Shown here one piece after another: positions 26,101-34,078 of a stretch of 55,382 nt of DNA (its first letter is position 1; every line of letters begins with the position of its first letter). Source of the DNA: an uncultured Pseudoxanthomonas sp. GTDB taxonomy: Bacteria > Pseudomonadota > Gammaproteobacteria > Xanthomonadales > Xanthomonadaceae. Below the pieces are notes generated by a model. That model worked only from the letters and a program-made list of their open reading frames with translations. It did not search any database and was not told the DNA's origin. The translations under genes were made by a program, and so were the position numbers. The stretch is taken from positions 1 to 55,382 of the forward strand of contig NZ_CAMPJD010000026.1 of NCBI RefSeq assembly GCF_946886695.1. The letters run 5' to 3'.

Positions 26101-27267
26101 GAAGTGCGCCCGGATCCGACCCGGGACCCGGGCGTGGTCGGCCTGTTGCAGGCACAGGTGGATGCGAGCGTGCGTTTCGCAAGCGCGCAGCAGTCGAACA
26201 TCCGCGACCGCCTGCGCCAGGTGCGCAGCGGCGCCAACGGTTCCAGCAACAACGTCACGCTGGCCTATGCCGGTGGTGAAGAGCGCCAGGGGCTTTCAGT
26301 GCCCGTGGGGCAGGCCACGGGCGGCAGCCTGCCGGCGCTGCCGCAGGGATGGGGGGCGTGGGCATCGGGCACGGCGACGTTCGGCAAGAGCGGCCGGGCA
26401 GGCGGATACGACTTCCAGACCGATGGCCTCACGCTGGGTGCGGACCGCGCCATCGGCGAACAGGTGCTGGTCGGCGTGGCGGGCAGCTTGGCGCGCAACG
26501 ACAGCGATCTGGACGGTACGGCGTCGCGCCTGAAGGCCGACCAGCGCTCGCTGGCGCTGTACGGCCTGTGGCGCGCGGGCGAGCATGTGTTCGTGGACGG
26601 CATGCTGGCCACCGGGCGCCTGGACTTCGACATCCGCCGCTGGAGCGACGATGCCGGGGCGATGGGCACCGCGGTGCGCGATGGCAAGCAATGGTTCGGT
26701 TCGCTGGCTTTCGGCTACGAGCATCGTGGCGAACGCATGGCGCTGACCACCTACGGTCGCTTCGATGCCAGCCGCACCACGCTGGAGGCCTATCGCGAGT
26801 ACGGGATGGACATCTACGACCTGGCCTACCGGCGCCAGGTGGTGGAGAACAGCACCGTCGCGCTGGGCCTGGAGGGCAGCTACCGCTTCGGTGGTGGCGA
26901 CGGGCGCTACCGTCCGTTCTGGAGCCTGGAATATCGCCAGGCGTTGGAGGACAAGGGAGAGGCCGCGATGAACTATGTCGTGTGGCCGCACCCCACCGAC
27001 TATCGCCTGGACATGCAGAGCTACAACGACGATGCGCTGGCATTGTCGGCGGGCCTGGACGTGAAGCTGCGGCAGGGTTGGCTACTGTCGCTGCTGTTCG
27101 GTCACGAACAGGCCAGCAACAGCACGCAGGGCAGCAGCATCGGCCTGCGGCTGTCGTATGGGCAGCCCTCCAGCGGCGGGTTCGTGCCGGATGACGGCAC
27201 GATGGCCGGCGATGCCGCCCGTCGTTGCGGCCGCCGGTGCGCCAACAGCGGCGCCGCGCCGCGCTGA
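20182..27267 (+). CDS. Giant DUF4347 / Ig-FN3 repeat autotransporter adhesin
   Basis: 2361 aa. Order: Sec signal (1-21, cleaved after SAHA), DUF4347 (about 86-250), a beta-rich domain (about 255-420), two related Ig-like repeats of about 108 aa (from about 430), one further Ig-like domain, then alternating FN3-like and Cys-pair Ig-like modules with a 174-175 aa period (about 754-1540), two He_PIG-type putative Ig domains (about 1630-1810), two more Ig-like domains, a helical linker (about 1981-2017) and an outer-membrane beta-barrel (about 2056-2327, starting GWGAWASGTATFG). It should be a type V secreted surface protein for adhesion or biofilm. The barrel's last strand SIGLRLSYG is followed by an odd 34-residue Cys/Arg-rich tail. 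Confidence 0.9.
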   Translation: MKRALLGGLSTLLLPFSAHAATTSAGGYLMRGGYQPRSYMRVGVGASDLTTTELRDGVASHGKAVRRADGPVMAGPLEIHAPGPVTELVIIDAAVPDKGAFYRGVKPGVDIVEIDTSRSGLEQLKLALAPYRDLVALHIVSHAEDGVLHLGNSRIDSEALKREIDTFAALRGALADGADLLLYGCDLASGKEGEALLDILRDMTGLDVAASSNKTGNAEQGADWDLEVRRGDVVAALPFAEKSLRDFSSVLAPATYNSVSFCPGAGTVNNYCVGGSLPSTDGKLVISASTPQVYAISANHIANNPGWPANMVPSYSYPYTTSGHIQFQANTANMESFVLTSVRKIVNWQGACASAQLIGTRKSDGSTVTDNIAWGAGAATYTPGNLAGVALTALRVQVNNCAYDVSGNLRLDQLVIDDAPSSVPVLTDARISISGASGTGGAYKIGDTVTATWNNTAGGDNSGAMNGVTVDFSQFGGGAAVAASNSSNTWTATYTLTSGAIDGINRNVSVTATNVAGSTTIADTTNATVDNVAPTVTDGNISISGASGTGGTYRIGDTVTAAWNNTAAGDNNADTISGATANFSQFGGGVAVSATNSGGTWTATYTLPSGALQATGRNVSFTATDNAGNTTTAADTTNAAVDTAPPAVTGITVSGSPAGTATSVTFTVAFNESVTNISTDDFALATTGTATGTISSVSASSGTSINVTVSGIAGNGDLRLNLNGSTDVADAAGNSGPAAFTSGSTHTVAIPTAPGAPTIGTATAGDGQVSVTFTAPGSNGGSAITTYTATASPGGAFGTCAGPAACTATVTGLTNGTAYTFTVTATNAIGTSVASGASNASTPKGNQTITFGNPGAQNFGTAPTLTATATSGLAPTFSSSTTGVCTITSGGALTFVTAGSCTIDADQAGDTAWNAATTVTQTFTVNAVVPGAPTIGTATAGDTQATVTFTAPASLGGAAIIAGGYTVTANPGGATGTGSSSPITVTGLTNGVPYTFTVTATNSAGTGAASAASNSITPASPQTITFGNPGTQNFGTSPTVSATSTSGLAVTFTSSTTGVCTTTSAGVLTFIAAGTCTINADQAGDGSFLPASQVSRSFSVSPVVPAAPTIGTAIAGDTQASVAFTAPLNIGGSAITSYTVTVNPADVAPISGGSSPIVVTGLTNGQAYTFTVTADNVAGTGPASAASNSITPAATQTITFANPGAQNFGTTPTFTATSDSGLTPTFTSSTTSVCTITTGGALTFVTAGTCTINADQAGNGSYLPAPQVTRSFTVNPVVPGTPTIGVATVASPTEVDVAFAAPASNGGIAITGYTVTASPGGATTTGAASPIRFPGLTAGVSYTFTVTATNSAGTGAASAASNAVVTAVTQVITFANPGAQNFGTTPTLSATADSGLAVSFTSATTAVCTITPTGTLAFIAVGTCTINADQAGDASHLPASQVSQTFTVNAVVPDAPVIGTATMASATSATVSFTAPAFTGGAPVTGYVVTASPGGASTNGAGSPITIAGLTSGTAYTFAVTAQNGAGNSASSAPSNAVTPIPALTVAAASATLPYGAGATPVTLSITGTATSVAVGTAPVNGIATVSGTTISYQPNAGYAGPDSFTYTASDAYQTTATATVTITVTAPTVMLDAANPANGTGGTAYTHAFLASGGASPYRFQLVGGALPSGLSLGTDGRITGTPTVAGNFTLTVEVTDSSTGTGPFTAQQQYTLQVVAPQIAFALPALPQATHASAFDQTLAVTGGTAPYTYAVTAGSLPQGVALSAAGVLSGTPTASGRFSFTVEARDANGFTGAQAYELVVAQALQAITGLSANPATPVFAPNGTFTVAATGGASGNPVVFASTTAQVCEVSGATVTMLAAGRCSLTADQAGDANHEAAPQVQLDVDIAAAVPTLEWPDELRKVFGEPAFDLVNPESPSSGAFTFTSSDPEVASISGRTVTLHAEGETVITASQAAAGNYAAASVEMRLQVEVRPDPTRDPGVVGLLQAQVDASVRFASAQQSNIRDRLRQVRSGANGSSNNVTLAYAGGEERQGLSVPVGQATGGSLPALPQGWGAWASGTATFGKSGRAGGYDFQTDGLTLGADRAIGEQVLVGVAGSLARNDSDLDGTASRLKADQRSLALYGLWRAGEHVFVDGMLATGRLDFDIRRWSDDAGAMGTAVRDGKQWFGSLAFGYEHRGERMALTTYGRFDASRTTLEAYREYGMDIYDLAYRRQVVENSTVALGLEGSYRFGGGDGRYRPFWSLEYRQALEDKGEAAMNYVVWPHPTDYRLDMQSYNDDALALSAGLDVKLRQGWLLSLLFGHEQASNSTQGSSIGLRLSYGQPSSGGFVPDDGTMAGDAARRCGRRCANSGAAPR
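22441..24810 (+). repeat. In-gene tandem repeats, about 522-525 bp period
   Basis: The Cys-pair module (QTITFGNPG...) begins at 22720, 23245, 23767 and 24289, giving spacings of 525, 522 and 522 bp. The FN3-like modules begin at about 22441, 22969, 23494, 24016 and 24538. There are thus four full composite units and a fifth FN3. Protein identity is high enough for recombination or slippage between copies, and the stretch is a likely assembly and length-variation hotspot. Confidence 0.85.
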
Positions 27268-27293
27268 CGCCGCTTTCCGGCGGACCAACCACG

Positions 27294-27325
27294 CGAAGCC
27301 CGGCCCTGGCCGGGCTTCGTCTTTT
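27294..27325 (+). terminator. Rho-independent terminator after the autotransporter gene
   Basis: CGAAGCCCGGC (27294-27304) pairs with GCCGGGCTTCG (27309-27319) across a CCTG loop, followed by TCTTTTC. An 11-bp GC-rich stem plus T-rich run is a good intrinsic terminator for the sulfotransferase-autotransporter operon. Confidence 0.88.
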
Positions 27326-27467
27326 CAGTGTTGGGGGGCAGGGACGGAACGCCCGTCCAGCCTTGGCCACCACCTTTTGGCACGGTCTCCGGGCCGGGCC
27401 CGGTGGGTATCCTCACGGGCACGCCCGCGCGCGATGCGCGTACCTGTCCCGTTTCCGGAGAACGCTT

Positions 27468-29591
27468 TTGAAGAAGACCCTGCTGACCACCGCGACCTCG
27501 CTGGCCCTGTTCCTCGCCGGGCCGCTGGCTGCGCACGAAGACGATGGCTGCCTGGATGACGGCTGCACGCTGCAGGCGCTGTTCGCCGAATCGGGAAGTG
27601 CGGGCACATCCGCCACCGGTTCGACCATCGCGGCCAGGCGGTTCGGCGAGTGGGGCATCGACACCGCCGGCATGGACCGCGAGGCGCAGCCCGGCGCGGA
27701 CTTCTTCCGCTACGTCAGCGGCACCTGGGCCGACACCACGCAGATCCCGGCCGACCGCTCCAGCTATGGCGGCTTCGCCATCCTGCGCGATCTGTCCGAA
27801 GCGCGTCTGCGCGTGCTGGTGGAAGGCTATGCGCTGGGCGACCCGGCTACGGGCGGCGATGCGGCGAAGATCGCCGCGCTCTACCAGGGTTTCATGGACG
27901 AGAAGACCGTCGAGGCACTGGGTGCCAAGCCTCTGCAGCCGGTGCTGACCGACATCCGCGCGGCGAAGGACAGGGACGCGCTGGCGCGGCTGATGGGCCG
28001 CCGTGGCAGCTTCAACGACAGCTTCTTCAACCTCAGCATCACCGACGACCAGAAGGACCCGGACCGCTACACGCTCTACCTGAGCCAGGGTGGCCTGGGT
28101 CTGGGCGACCGTGAGATGTATCTGCGCGACAACTTCAAGCCGCAGCGCGAGCGCTACGAGGCCTACATCGCGCAGATGCTGCAGCTGGCCGGCTGGGACA
28201 CGCCGCAGGACAACGCGAAAGCGATCCTGGCACTGGAAACGCGTATCGCCGAGGCGCACTGGACGCGTGCCGAAAGCCGCAACCGCGACAAGACCTACAA
28301 CCCGCTGGCGATGGCCGAGTTCGCGACGACGTCCCCGGGATTCCCGTGGGCGGACTTCTTCAAGGCCGCCGGCGTCGATGGTGCGGGCCGCGCGGTGATC
28401 CGCCAGGATTCCGCCATCCCGAAGATAGCCGCGATCTTCGCCGACACCGACGTGGCTACGCTGCAGGCCTGGCAGGCCTTCCACGCGACCGACAATGCCG
28501 CGCCGTTGCTGTCGAAGGACTTTTCCGTGGCGCAGTACGAGTTCCGCGACAAGTTCCTGTCCGGCCAGCCGCAGCAGCGCGAGCGCTGGAAGCGTGGCGT
28601 CGCGTTCTCCGAGAGCGCGATGGGTGAGGCCATCGGCCGCGACTATGTGCAGCTGTATTTCCCGCCGGATGCCAAGGCCAAGATGGATACGCTGGTCGCC
28701 AACGTGAAGGCGGCCATGGGCGCGCGGCTGGATACGCTGGCGTGGATGAGCCCGGCCACCAAGGCGGAGGCGCACGCCAAGCTCGCCGGCTTCGGCCTGA
28801 AGATCGGCCACCCCGACACGTACCGCGACTACAGCGCGCTGGTGGTGAAGAACGGCGACCTGTTCGGCAATGCCCTGCGTTCGCAGCAGTTCGAGTGGGA
28901 CTATCGCCGCAATCGCATCGGCAAGCCGGTGGACAAGGGGGAGTGGGGCATGACCCCGCAGACGGTGAACGCCTACTACAACTCGGTGAAGAACGAGATC
29001 GTGTTCCCGGCGGCGATCCTGCAGCCGCCGTTCTTCGATCCGGACGCCGATCCGGCGGTGAATTACGGCGGCATCGGCGGCGTGATCGGCCACGAGATCA
29101 TCCACGGTTTCGATGACCAGGGCCGCAAGTCCGACGGCAAGGGCCTGCTGCGCGACTGGTGGACGGCCGACGACGCGGCCAAGTTCGAAGTGCAGGCGGC
29201 CAAACTGGGCGCGCAGTACGAGGCGTATGCGTTCCCGCAGCTGCCTGGCATGCACATCAACGGGCGCGTGGCGATGGGCGAGAACATCGGTGACCTGGGT
29301 GGCCTGACCATCGCACTGGAGGCCTACCATCGTTCGCTGGACGGCAAGCCGGCGCCGGTGATCGACGGCTTCACCGGCGACCAGCGCTTCTTCATGGGAT
29401 GGGGCCAGGTATGGCGTACCCTGTGGCGCGACGACGCACTGCGCCAGCAGCTGGTCAACGGCACGCATTCGCCGGGCCACATCCGTGCCTTCGCCCCGCT
29501 GCGCAACATCGATGCGTGGTACGACGCGTTCGGCATCAAGCAGGGCGACCCGCTGTACATCGCGCCGCAGGACCGCGTGCGGATCTGGTGA
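27468..29591 (+). CDS. M13 family metallopeptidase (neprilysin/PepO-like), exported
   Basis: 707 aa from a TTG start at 27468. This start is chosen because CGGAG lies 9-13 nt upstream and a Sec signal (KKTLLTTATSLALFLAGPLAAH) begins at residue 2; no ATG in frame gives a signal. The zinc site is H542-E543-x2-H546 (IGHEIIHGFDDQG) with E605 and D609 in GENIGDLGG, all intact. The C-terminal substrate-binding region fits the family (GWGQVWRTLWRDD). It degrades peptides in the periplasm or outside the cell. Two Cys in the segment DDGCLDDGC follow the signal. Confidence 0.93.
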   Translation: MKKTLLTTATSLALFLAGPLAAHEDDGCLDDGCTLQALFAESGSAGTSATGSTIAARRFGEWGIDTAGMDREAQPGADFFRYVSGTWADTTQIPADRSSYGGFAILRDLSEARLRVLVEGYALGDPATGGDAAKIAALYQGFMDEKTVEALGAKPLQPVLTDIRAAKDRDALARLMGRRGSFNDSFFNLSITDDQKDPDRYTLYLSQGGLGLGDREMYLRDNFKPQRERYEAYIAQMLQLAGWDTPQDNAKAILALETRIAEAHWTRAESRNRDKTYNPLAMAEFATTSPGFPWADFFKAAGVDGAGRAVIRQDSAIPKIAAIFADTDVATLQAWQAFHATDNAAPLLSKDFSVAQYEFRDKFLSGQPQQRERWKRGVAFSESAMGEAIGRDYVQLYFPPDAKAKMDTLVANVKAAMGARLDTLAWMSPATKAEAHAKLAGFGLKIGHPDTYRDYSALVVKNGDLFGNALRSQQFEWDYRRNRIGKPVDKGEWGMTPQTVNAYYNSVKNEIVFPAAILQPPFFDPDADPAVNYGGIGGVIGHEIIHGFDDQGRKSDGKGLLRDWWTADDAAKFEVQAAKLGAQYEAYAFPQLPGMHINGRVAMGENIGDLGGLTIALEAYHRSLDGKPAPVIDGFTGDQRFFMGWGQVWRTLWRDDALRQQLVNGTHSPGHIRAFAPLRNIDAWYDAFGIKQGDPLYIAPQDRVRIW

Positions 29592-29605
29592 TCCGATGAC
29601 GCCGC

Positions 29606-29637
29606 GGGAAGGCGGGAGCCCGTGCTCCCGCCTTCCC
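29606..29637. terminator. Strong 14-bp hairpin between M13 peptidase and thpR
   Basis: GGGAAGGCGGGAGC (29606-29619) pairs perfectly with GCTCCCGCCTTCCC (29624-29637) over a CCGT loop, starting 15 bp after the M13 stop. It lacks a T-run, so it may stop polymerase weakly or protect the mRNA end. A smaller hairpin GGATC/GATCC overlaps the stop codon itself. Confidence 0.6.
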
Positions 29638-29711
29638 TGGCAGGGCGTTGCAGGGTTGCATCGTCCGACGCGCGCGCCGATGATGAGGCGATTGTTCCAC
29701 GCCCGCGTGCC

Positions 29712-30302
29712 ATGTCATCCCGTTCTGCTTCCACTCCGCAAGGCGACCTGTTCGGCGGCCCGCAACCGGGCCGGCTGCATCGGCTGTTCTTTGCGCTGGT
29801 GCCCTCTGCGGGCGAATGCGAAGCGCTGCGGCACCGTGCCGAGGATCTCAAGGCGACGTATCCGCAGGCGCGCTGGGTGCGGCCGGAACGCTACCACCTG
29901 ACGCTGCATTTCCTCGGCGAAAGCGATGGGCCTCGCGAGGACATGGTCCGCACGGCGCACGACGCCATGCAGGGCTGGCAGCCGGAGCCCCTTGGCATCA
30001 CCCTCGACCATCTGCTGTGCCTGGGCAATCCGAAGAATCCCGCACTGACGCTGGCCGCATTGCACCCGTCGCCTGCGACGGTCGCCTTCTGGCGCGACCT
30101 GCAGCAGCGTCTGCTGCGCGCAGGCTTCAAGCAGCACGTCGGCCGCAGCTTCGTGCCGCACCTGACGCTGGCTTACGTGCCGCCGCGCACCGCACCGGTG
30201 GATGTGCCGCCTGTCGTGCTGCATCCGCAGGAGATGCACCTGCTGCAGAGCATCGAGGGTGAGGCGGACTACCAACGCCTGGGTGAGTGGCCGCTGGGGT
30301 GA
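29712..30302 (+). CDS. thpR: RNA 2',3'-cyclic phosphodiesterase (ThpR/LigT)
   Basis: 196 aa from ATG 29712. Two HxTx motifs of the 2H phosphoesterase family are present: H62-L-T-L in RYHLTLHFLGE and H150-L-T-L in FVPHLTLAYV. The N-terminal RLFFALVPS strand is also typical. The enzyme opens 2',3'-cyclic phosphates at RNA ends and can ligate tRNA halves in vitro (2'-5' ligase). Cytoplasmic. The first 20 residues are a loose extension. Confidence 0.92.
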   Translation: MSSRSASTPQGDLFGGPQPGRLHRLFFALVPSAGECEALRHRAEDLKATYPQARWVRPERYHLTLHFLGESDGPREDMVRTAHDAMQGWQPEPLGITLDHLLCLGNPKNPALTLAALHPSPATVAFWRDLQQRLLRAGFKQHVGRSFVPHLTLAYVPPRTAPVDVPPVVLHPQEMHLLQSIEGEADYQRLGEWPLG

Positions 30303-30369
30303 AGCGGTGCGGCCTGCGGCGCTAACATGGGCAGCGCGATGGGGATCGCGTCAAGATGGAGGGGGGGTG

Positions 30370-32847
30370 ATGGTGCGTCAGAGAAGGCGTGGCGTGATCG
30401 CGGTGCTGGTAGTCCTGCTGGGGCTGTCCGCGGTTGCCGCCCAGGCCAGCATGCGCGAGGTCGAGCCGGGAAGCGATCCGGCCTTAAAAGCCAGCGAGGG
30501 ACTGGTGTTGATGGCGGTGGATACGCCGGTACCGGTGTACTCGGTACGCATGAACCGCGATGGCAAGATCTTCGGTTCGGGCGCGATGCGCCAACTGAAG
30601 GCCGGGCGTAGCTTCCGTCTGTATGCGGTGCCTGCCGGCACCTATGGCTGGCGCGAACTGCAGATGATCTACGGCTACAGCTACAAGCTGGCCGATGACG
30701 AGGATTTCCGTTTCAAGGTCGAGCCGGGGCGGATCACCTATCCGGGCGACCTGCTGTTCCGGCCCACTTCAGTCTGGCGTGCCCAGTTCGCAATGGCCAA
30801 CCGCGCATTGGCCGCGATCGACTGGCTAACGAAGGAACACGCCGCGATATACGCCCATTACCCGTTTGAATTCGCGGGACGTTATCCGGATCCGTTCCCA
30901 GCGTTCTACAGGGCGATACAGGAAAGCGTCACGCAGGACGACGCTGTAGCGGACTTGGGTGAACCACCAGCACCCTCCGCCTTGCCCCTCCCGGTAGCCA
31001 CCCTGTTCAAGCGGGATAGGATCCTGGAAGCCAGCATCAATCCCGCCGGAACCCTGCTGGCGCTTCACGTCCGCGAAGGCGAAGACGACTGGGGGGTGGA
31101 CCTCATCGACCTCAACGCGGGCCAGGCCATGACGCTCGCCAAGAGCGCGTTGGCGTTCGACCGATTGCAGTGGTCCGGTGACGACATGCTGCTGCTGGCC
31201 ATCGACAAGCCGAGAGGGTTGCAGATGGTCACGGTGGTGCGCATCGAGCAGGACGCTGCCGGTCGCCGCCGCTACACGCAGATCAAACTGCCGCGCGATG
31301 GCGTGATCGTGGATCCGTTGCCCGCTGATCCGGCGCACATCCTCTTCGCCAGCTACTCCAACCACGGCGAGCCCATGGTGCACCGGCTACCCATCTCGAG
31401 CCAGCAGGCCGTGGATGGGTTCCGGTTCGCATATCGTGATCGTGTCAACCAGGGCCTCAAGGACGATGTTGGCTGGTACACGGACGGGAGTGGCGAGCTG
31501 CGACTGGTGATGGTTCGCGGAGAAGACCACTACAGGCTGTTGCGCAAGGAGGACATCGGTTTCCGCGAGGTCCTGGTACTGACCGAGGACATGGACTTCG
31601 AGCCGGTCGCCCTGTCGCGCGATGCATCGGTGGTCTACGGGTTCACCGAGAAGAACCGCGGCCAGCGTGACCTTGTGGAGTACGACCTGGCGAAGAGGGT
31701 CTTGACCCGGACGCTGTTCACCCGACCTGGCCATGACGTGCGCAGAGTGTTGTTCGATGCGCGGCGCGCGCCGATCGGCGTGCAGTATTACGAAGGCGGC
31801 AAGGTCGTCAGTCACTACTTCCAGTCCGACGATGCGCACATGGAGGGCCTGCTGCAGAAGGCCTTCCCTGGCAGGCTGGTTCAGCTGCTGGACCGCAACC
31901 GCGACGGCCGCCATGCGGTGCTCAGCGTTGATGGTCCGGACCAGCCGCCTCAGCTGTTCCACCTGGACGCCGCCGCCGGTCGCGTGGCGCTGATCGATGA
32001 CTTCGCGCCATCGCTCGCCGAGATGCACTTTGCGCCGGCCGAGGTCCTGCGGGTAACGCACTCCGACGGCACCCGGATCGAGGCGTTCCTGACGCTGCCG
32101 GACGGACGGGGCAAGCGTCCGCTGGTGGTCATGCCCCATGGCGGACCTATCGGCGTTGCCGACAGCCTGCATTTCGACCGCGAGGTGCAGTTCATCGCAT
32201 CGTTGGGCTACGCCGTGCTGCAGGTCAATTTCCGCGGCTCCGAAGGCTACGGGAAGGCATTCCGTGAAGGCGCCTACAGGGGCCACGGGACGGTGATCGA
32301 GGATGACATCGACGCGGCACTCCAGCACGCGCTCTCCCGTTATCCCCTGGATGCCGACCGTATGTGCATGATGGGCGCCAGCTACGGCGGCTATTCCTCG
32401 CTGGTCGCCGCCGTGCGCTGGCCGGATCGCTTCCGGTGCGTGGTGTCGATTTCCGGCGTCAGCGACCGCGTGTTGTTTTTCACCGCCAGCGATTCGGCTA
32501 GACGCGCCAAGACGCGCGAGCACATGGAGAAGACCATCGGCAACCCGCACACTGACCTAGTGCGTATGCAGGAGACATCGCCGCTGTACCAGTATGCGCG
32601 CATACGCACGCCGGTGATGCTGGTCCACGGGCTGGAAGACGAGCGGGTCGACTACGAGCACAGCCGCCGGCTGGCGCGCATGATGCGCCTCGGCGGGCAT
32701 CCCGCCGTTGGCCTGGTGTTCGAGGATGAAGGGCACGGCTTCGACTCGCAGGAGAGCCAGGAGAAGTCGTGGGCCGCCGTGGCCGGCTTCCTGCAGAAGC
32801 ATCTTGGCGGAACGGACACTGCTGCGAAGATGGCCGTGGCGCCGTGA
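30370..32847 (+). CDS. S9 family prolyl-oligopeptidase-type serine peptidase, exported
   Basis: 825 aa from ATG 30370, preceded by GGAGGGGG. A Sec signal (RRGVIAVLVVLLGLSAVAAQA) is followed by an N-terminal region of about 200 residues, a beta-propeller-like domain and a C-terminal alpha/beta hydrolase domain. The catalytic triad is S671 in GASYGGYSS, D757 in HGLEDERV and H789 in DEGHGF. It should cleave short peptides in the periplasm. The arrangement fits S9C/dipeptidyl-peptidase relatives. It ends 10 bp from the convergent TPR gene. Confidence 0.9.
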   Translation: MVRQRRRGVIAVLVVLLGLSAVAAQASMREVEPGSDPALKASEGLVLMAVDTPVPVYSVRMNRDGKIFGSGAMRQLKAGRSFRLYAVPAGTYGWRELQMIYGYSYKLADDEDFRFKVEPGRITYPGDLLFRPTSVWRAQFAMANRALAAIDWLTKEHAAIYAHYPFEFAGRYPDPFPAFYRAIQESVTQDDAVADLGEPPAPSALPLPVATLFKRDRILEASINPAGTLLALHVREGEDDWGVDLIDLNAGQAMTLAKSALAFDRLQWSGDDMLLLAIDKPRGLQMVTVVRIEQDAAGRRRYTQIKLPRDGVIVDPLPADPAHILFASYSNHGEPMVHRLPISSQQAVDGFRFAYRDRVNQGLKDDVGWYTDGSGELRLVMVRGEDHYRLLRKEDIGFREVLVLTEDMDFEPVALSRDASVVYGFTEKNRGQRDLVEYDLAKRVLTRTLFTRPGHDVRRVLFDARRAPIGVQYYEGGKVVSHYFQSDDAHMEGLLQKAFPGRLVQLLDRNRDGRHAVLSVDGPDQPPQLFHLDAAAGRVALIDDFAPSLAEMHFAPAEVLRVTHSDGTRIEAFLTLPDGRGKRPLVVMPHGGPIGVADSLHFDREVQFIASLGYAVLQVNFRGSEGYGKAFREGAYRGHGTVIEDDIDAALQHALSRYPLDADRMCMMGASYGGYSSLVAAVRWPDRFRCVVSISGVSDRVLFFTASDSARRAKTREHMEKTIGNPHTDLVRMQETSPLYQYARIRTPVMLVHGLEDERVDYEHSRRLARMMRLGGHPAVGLVFEDEGHGFDSQESQEKSWAAVAGFLQKHLGGTDTAAKMAVAP

Positions 32848-32857
32848 GCGCTCGCGG

Positions 32858-33931
32858 TCAATGCGCCAGCCGGCGCAGGGCGTCCAGCTTGGCTTGGTAC
32901 AGCGCGCGGGTGTCGCCCTGGCTGAGTTGGCCTGCGCGCGCCAATGCCTTTCCTGCACGCCGGTGGTCGCCCTGCAGGAAATACACGCGGGCGAGACCGA
33001 AGTGGAAGCGGTGTTCGCCGTCGTACAACTGGATGGCCTTGCGGTAGTGGGTGGCGGCGCGCACCAGGTCACCGTCGCGCTCGAAGCCGGCGGCCAGCAG
33101 GAAATGGTGGAACGGGTCGCGGGCCTGCACGGCATCCAGCCGCTTCTGCAAGGGGCGCGCGGCCTCCACATCGCCCGCACGCTGGTAGAACGTGACCAGA
33201 TTGAACAGGGCGCCGGGATTGTCGGCGTCGAGGTCGAGCGCACGCCGGTAAGCCTGCTCGGCACGCCCTGCATCGCCGCCGCGCAGATGGATGACGCCGA
33301 TGTTGCTCCAGCTGGTGGCGTAACCAGGGTCCAGGGTCAGGGCCTTCTCCGCATGGCGCAAGGCATCGACCTGCGCGCCATGTTCCAGCAACGCCACCGC
33401 ACGGTTGTTGTAGTAGTGGGCGATGAGACGGGCGTCGTGGATCGGTTCCGGCGGCTTGCGGGTGATGACCTCGTTCCACGCGACATCGACGGTGAAGTGA
33501 CGCTCGCGAATGCGCACGCCGGCATTGACGTGCTGCGTGCGGTAGAGGGTGTTGTGGTCCTGTCGCCAGGCCAGGGTTTCGTCGACCTGCTGCGCGTAGG
33601 CATCGAGCCCTGCCTCGCGCGCCAGCGCCACCGTCAGCAGGGTGAAGCTCATGCAGTTGGCCTGGCGTGTGGCGTAGGCCTCGGTCACGGTGTGGTTGGC
33701 GTCGGGGTGGTAGCTCATGCCCAGCCCCCGGGGGCTGAAGAGGAAGTCGACCATCCGCTCAAGCCGGGCATGCGGCAGGCGGGTGTGATCGAGGACCTGT
33801 TCGCGGAACTGCCGCTTCAGCGGTTCCGGCACTGCCAGCACGTCGGCGGCAGCAGGAGGTGGAACGCCTTGGGCCAGGGCCGACAGGGCCGACGACGCCA
33901 GCAGCAGGGTGCCGAGCCATTTCGTCCACAT
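32858..33931 (-). CDS. TPR protein with transglutaminase-like region, exported
   Basis: 357 aa from ATG 33931, with GGAGGT 7-12 nt upstream. A Sec signal (WLGTLLLASSALSALAQ) precedes a transglutaminase-like stretch (about 60-150: RQANCMSFTLLTVALAREAG, then HVNAGV and HFTVDVAW). Its Cys, His and Asp are placed as in papain-like folds. Four or more TPR units follow (about 170-350, for example ALTLDPGYATSWSNIGVIHL and ALDLDADNPGALFNLVTFYQ). A periplasmic scaffold or peptidase-like role is likely; activity is unproven. Confidence 0.85.
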   Translation of the reverse strand: MWTKWLGTLLLASSALSALAQGVPPPAAADVLAVPEPLKRQFREQVLDHTRLPHARLERMVDFLFSPRGLGMSYHPDANHTVTEAYATRQANCMSFTLLTVALAREAGLDAYAQQVDETLAWRQDHNTLYRTQHVNAGVRIRERHFTVDVAWNEVITRKPPEPIHDARLIAHYYNNRAVALLEHGAQVDALRHAEKALTLDPGYATSWSNIGVIHLRGGDAGRAEQAYRRALDLDADNPGALFNLVTFYQRAGDVEAARPLQKRLDAVQARDPFHHFLLAAGFERDGDLVRAATHYRKAIQLYDGEHRFHFGLARVYFLQGDHRRAGKALARAGQLSQGDTRALYQAKLDALRRLAH

Positions 33932-34078
33932 TGCCCACCTCCGGGTCCCGCATCGGGACGCGTCCGCGTGGCCGGAGTGTAGTCCCGCATCGCAGTGCGG
34001 CATGAACCGTCCCTGCAGCGTTGACGCGATCATCGTGGGACGGCTAGCGTCATGGCCCTTTCGCCCGAGGCGTCCCGC

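Noticed and set aside
27102..29480. 792-codon open frame antisense to the M13 peptidase
   Set aside because: The plus-strand frame has intact HExxH and ENIGD motifs and a signal peptide. The antisense frame has no recognisable domain.
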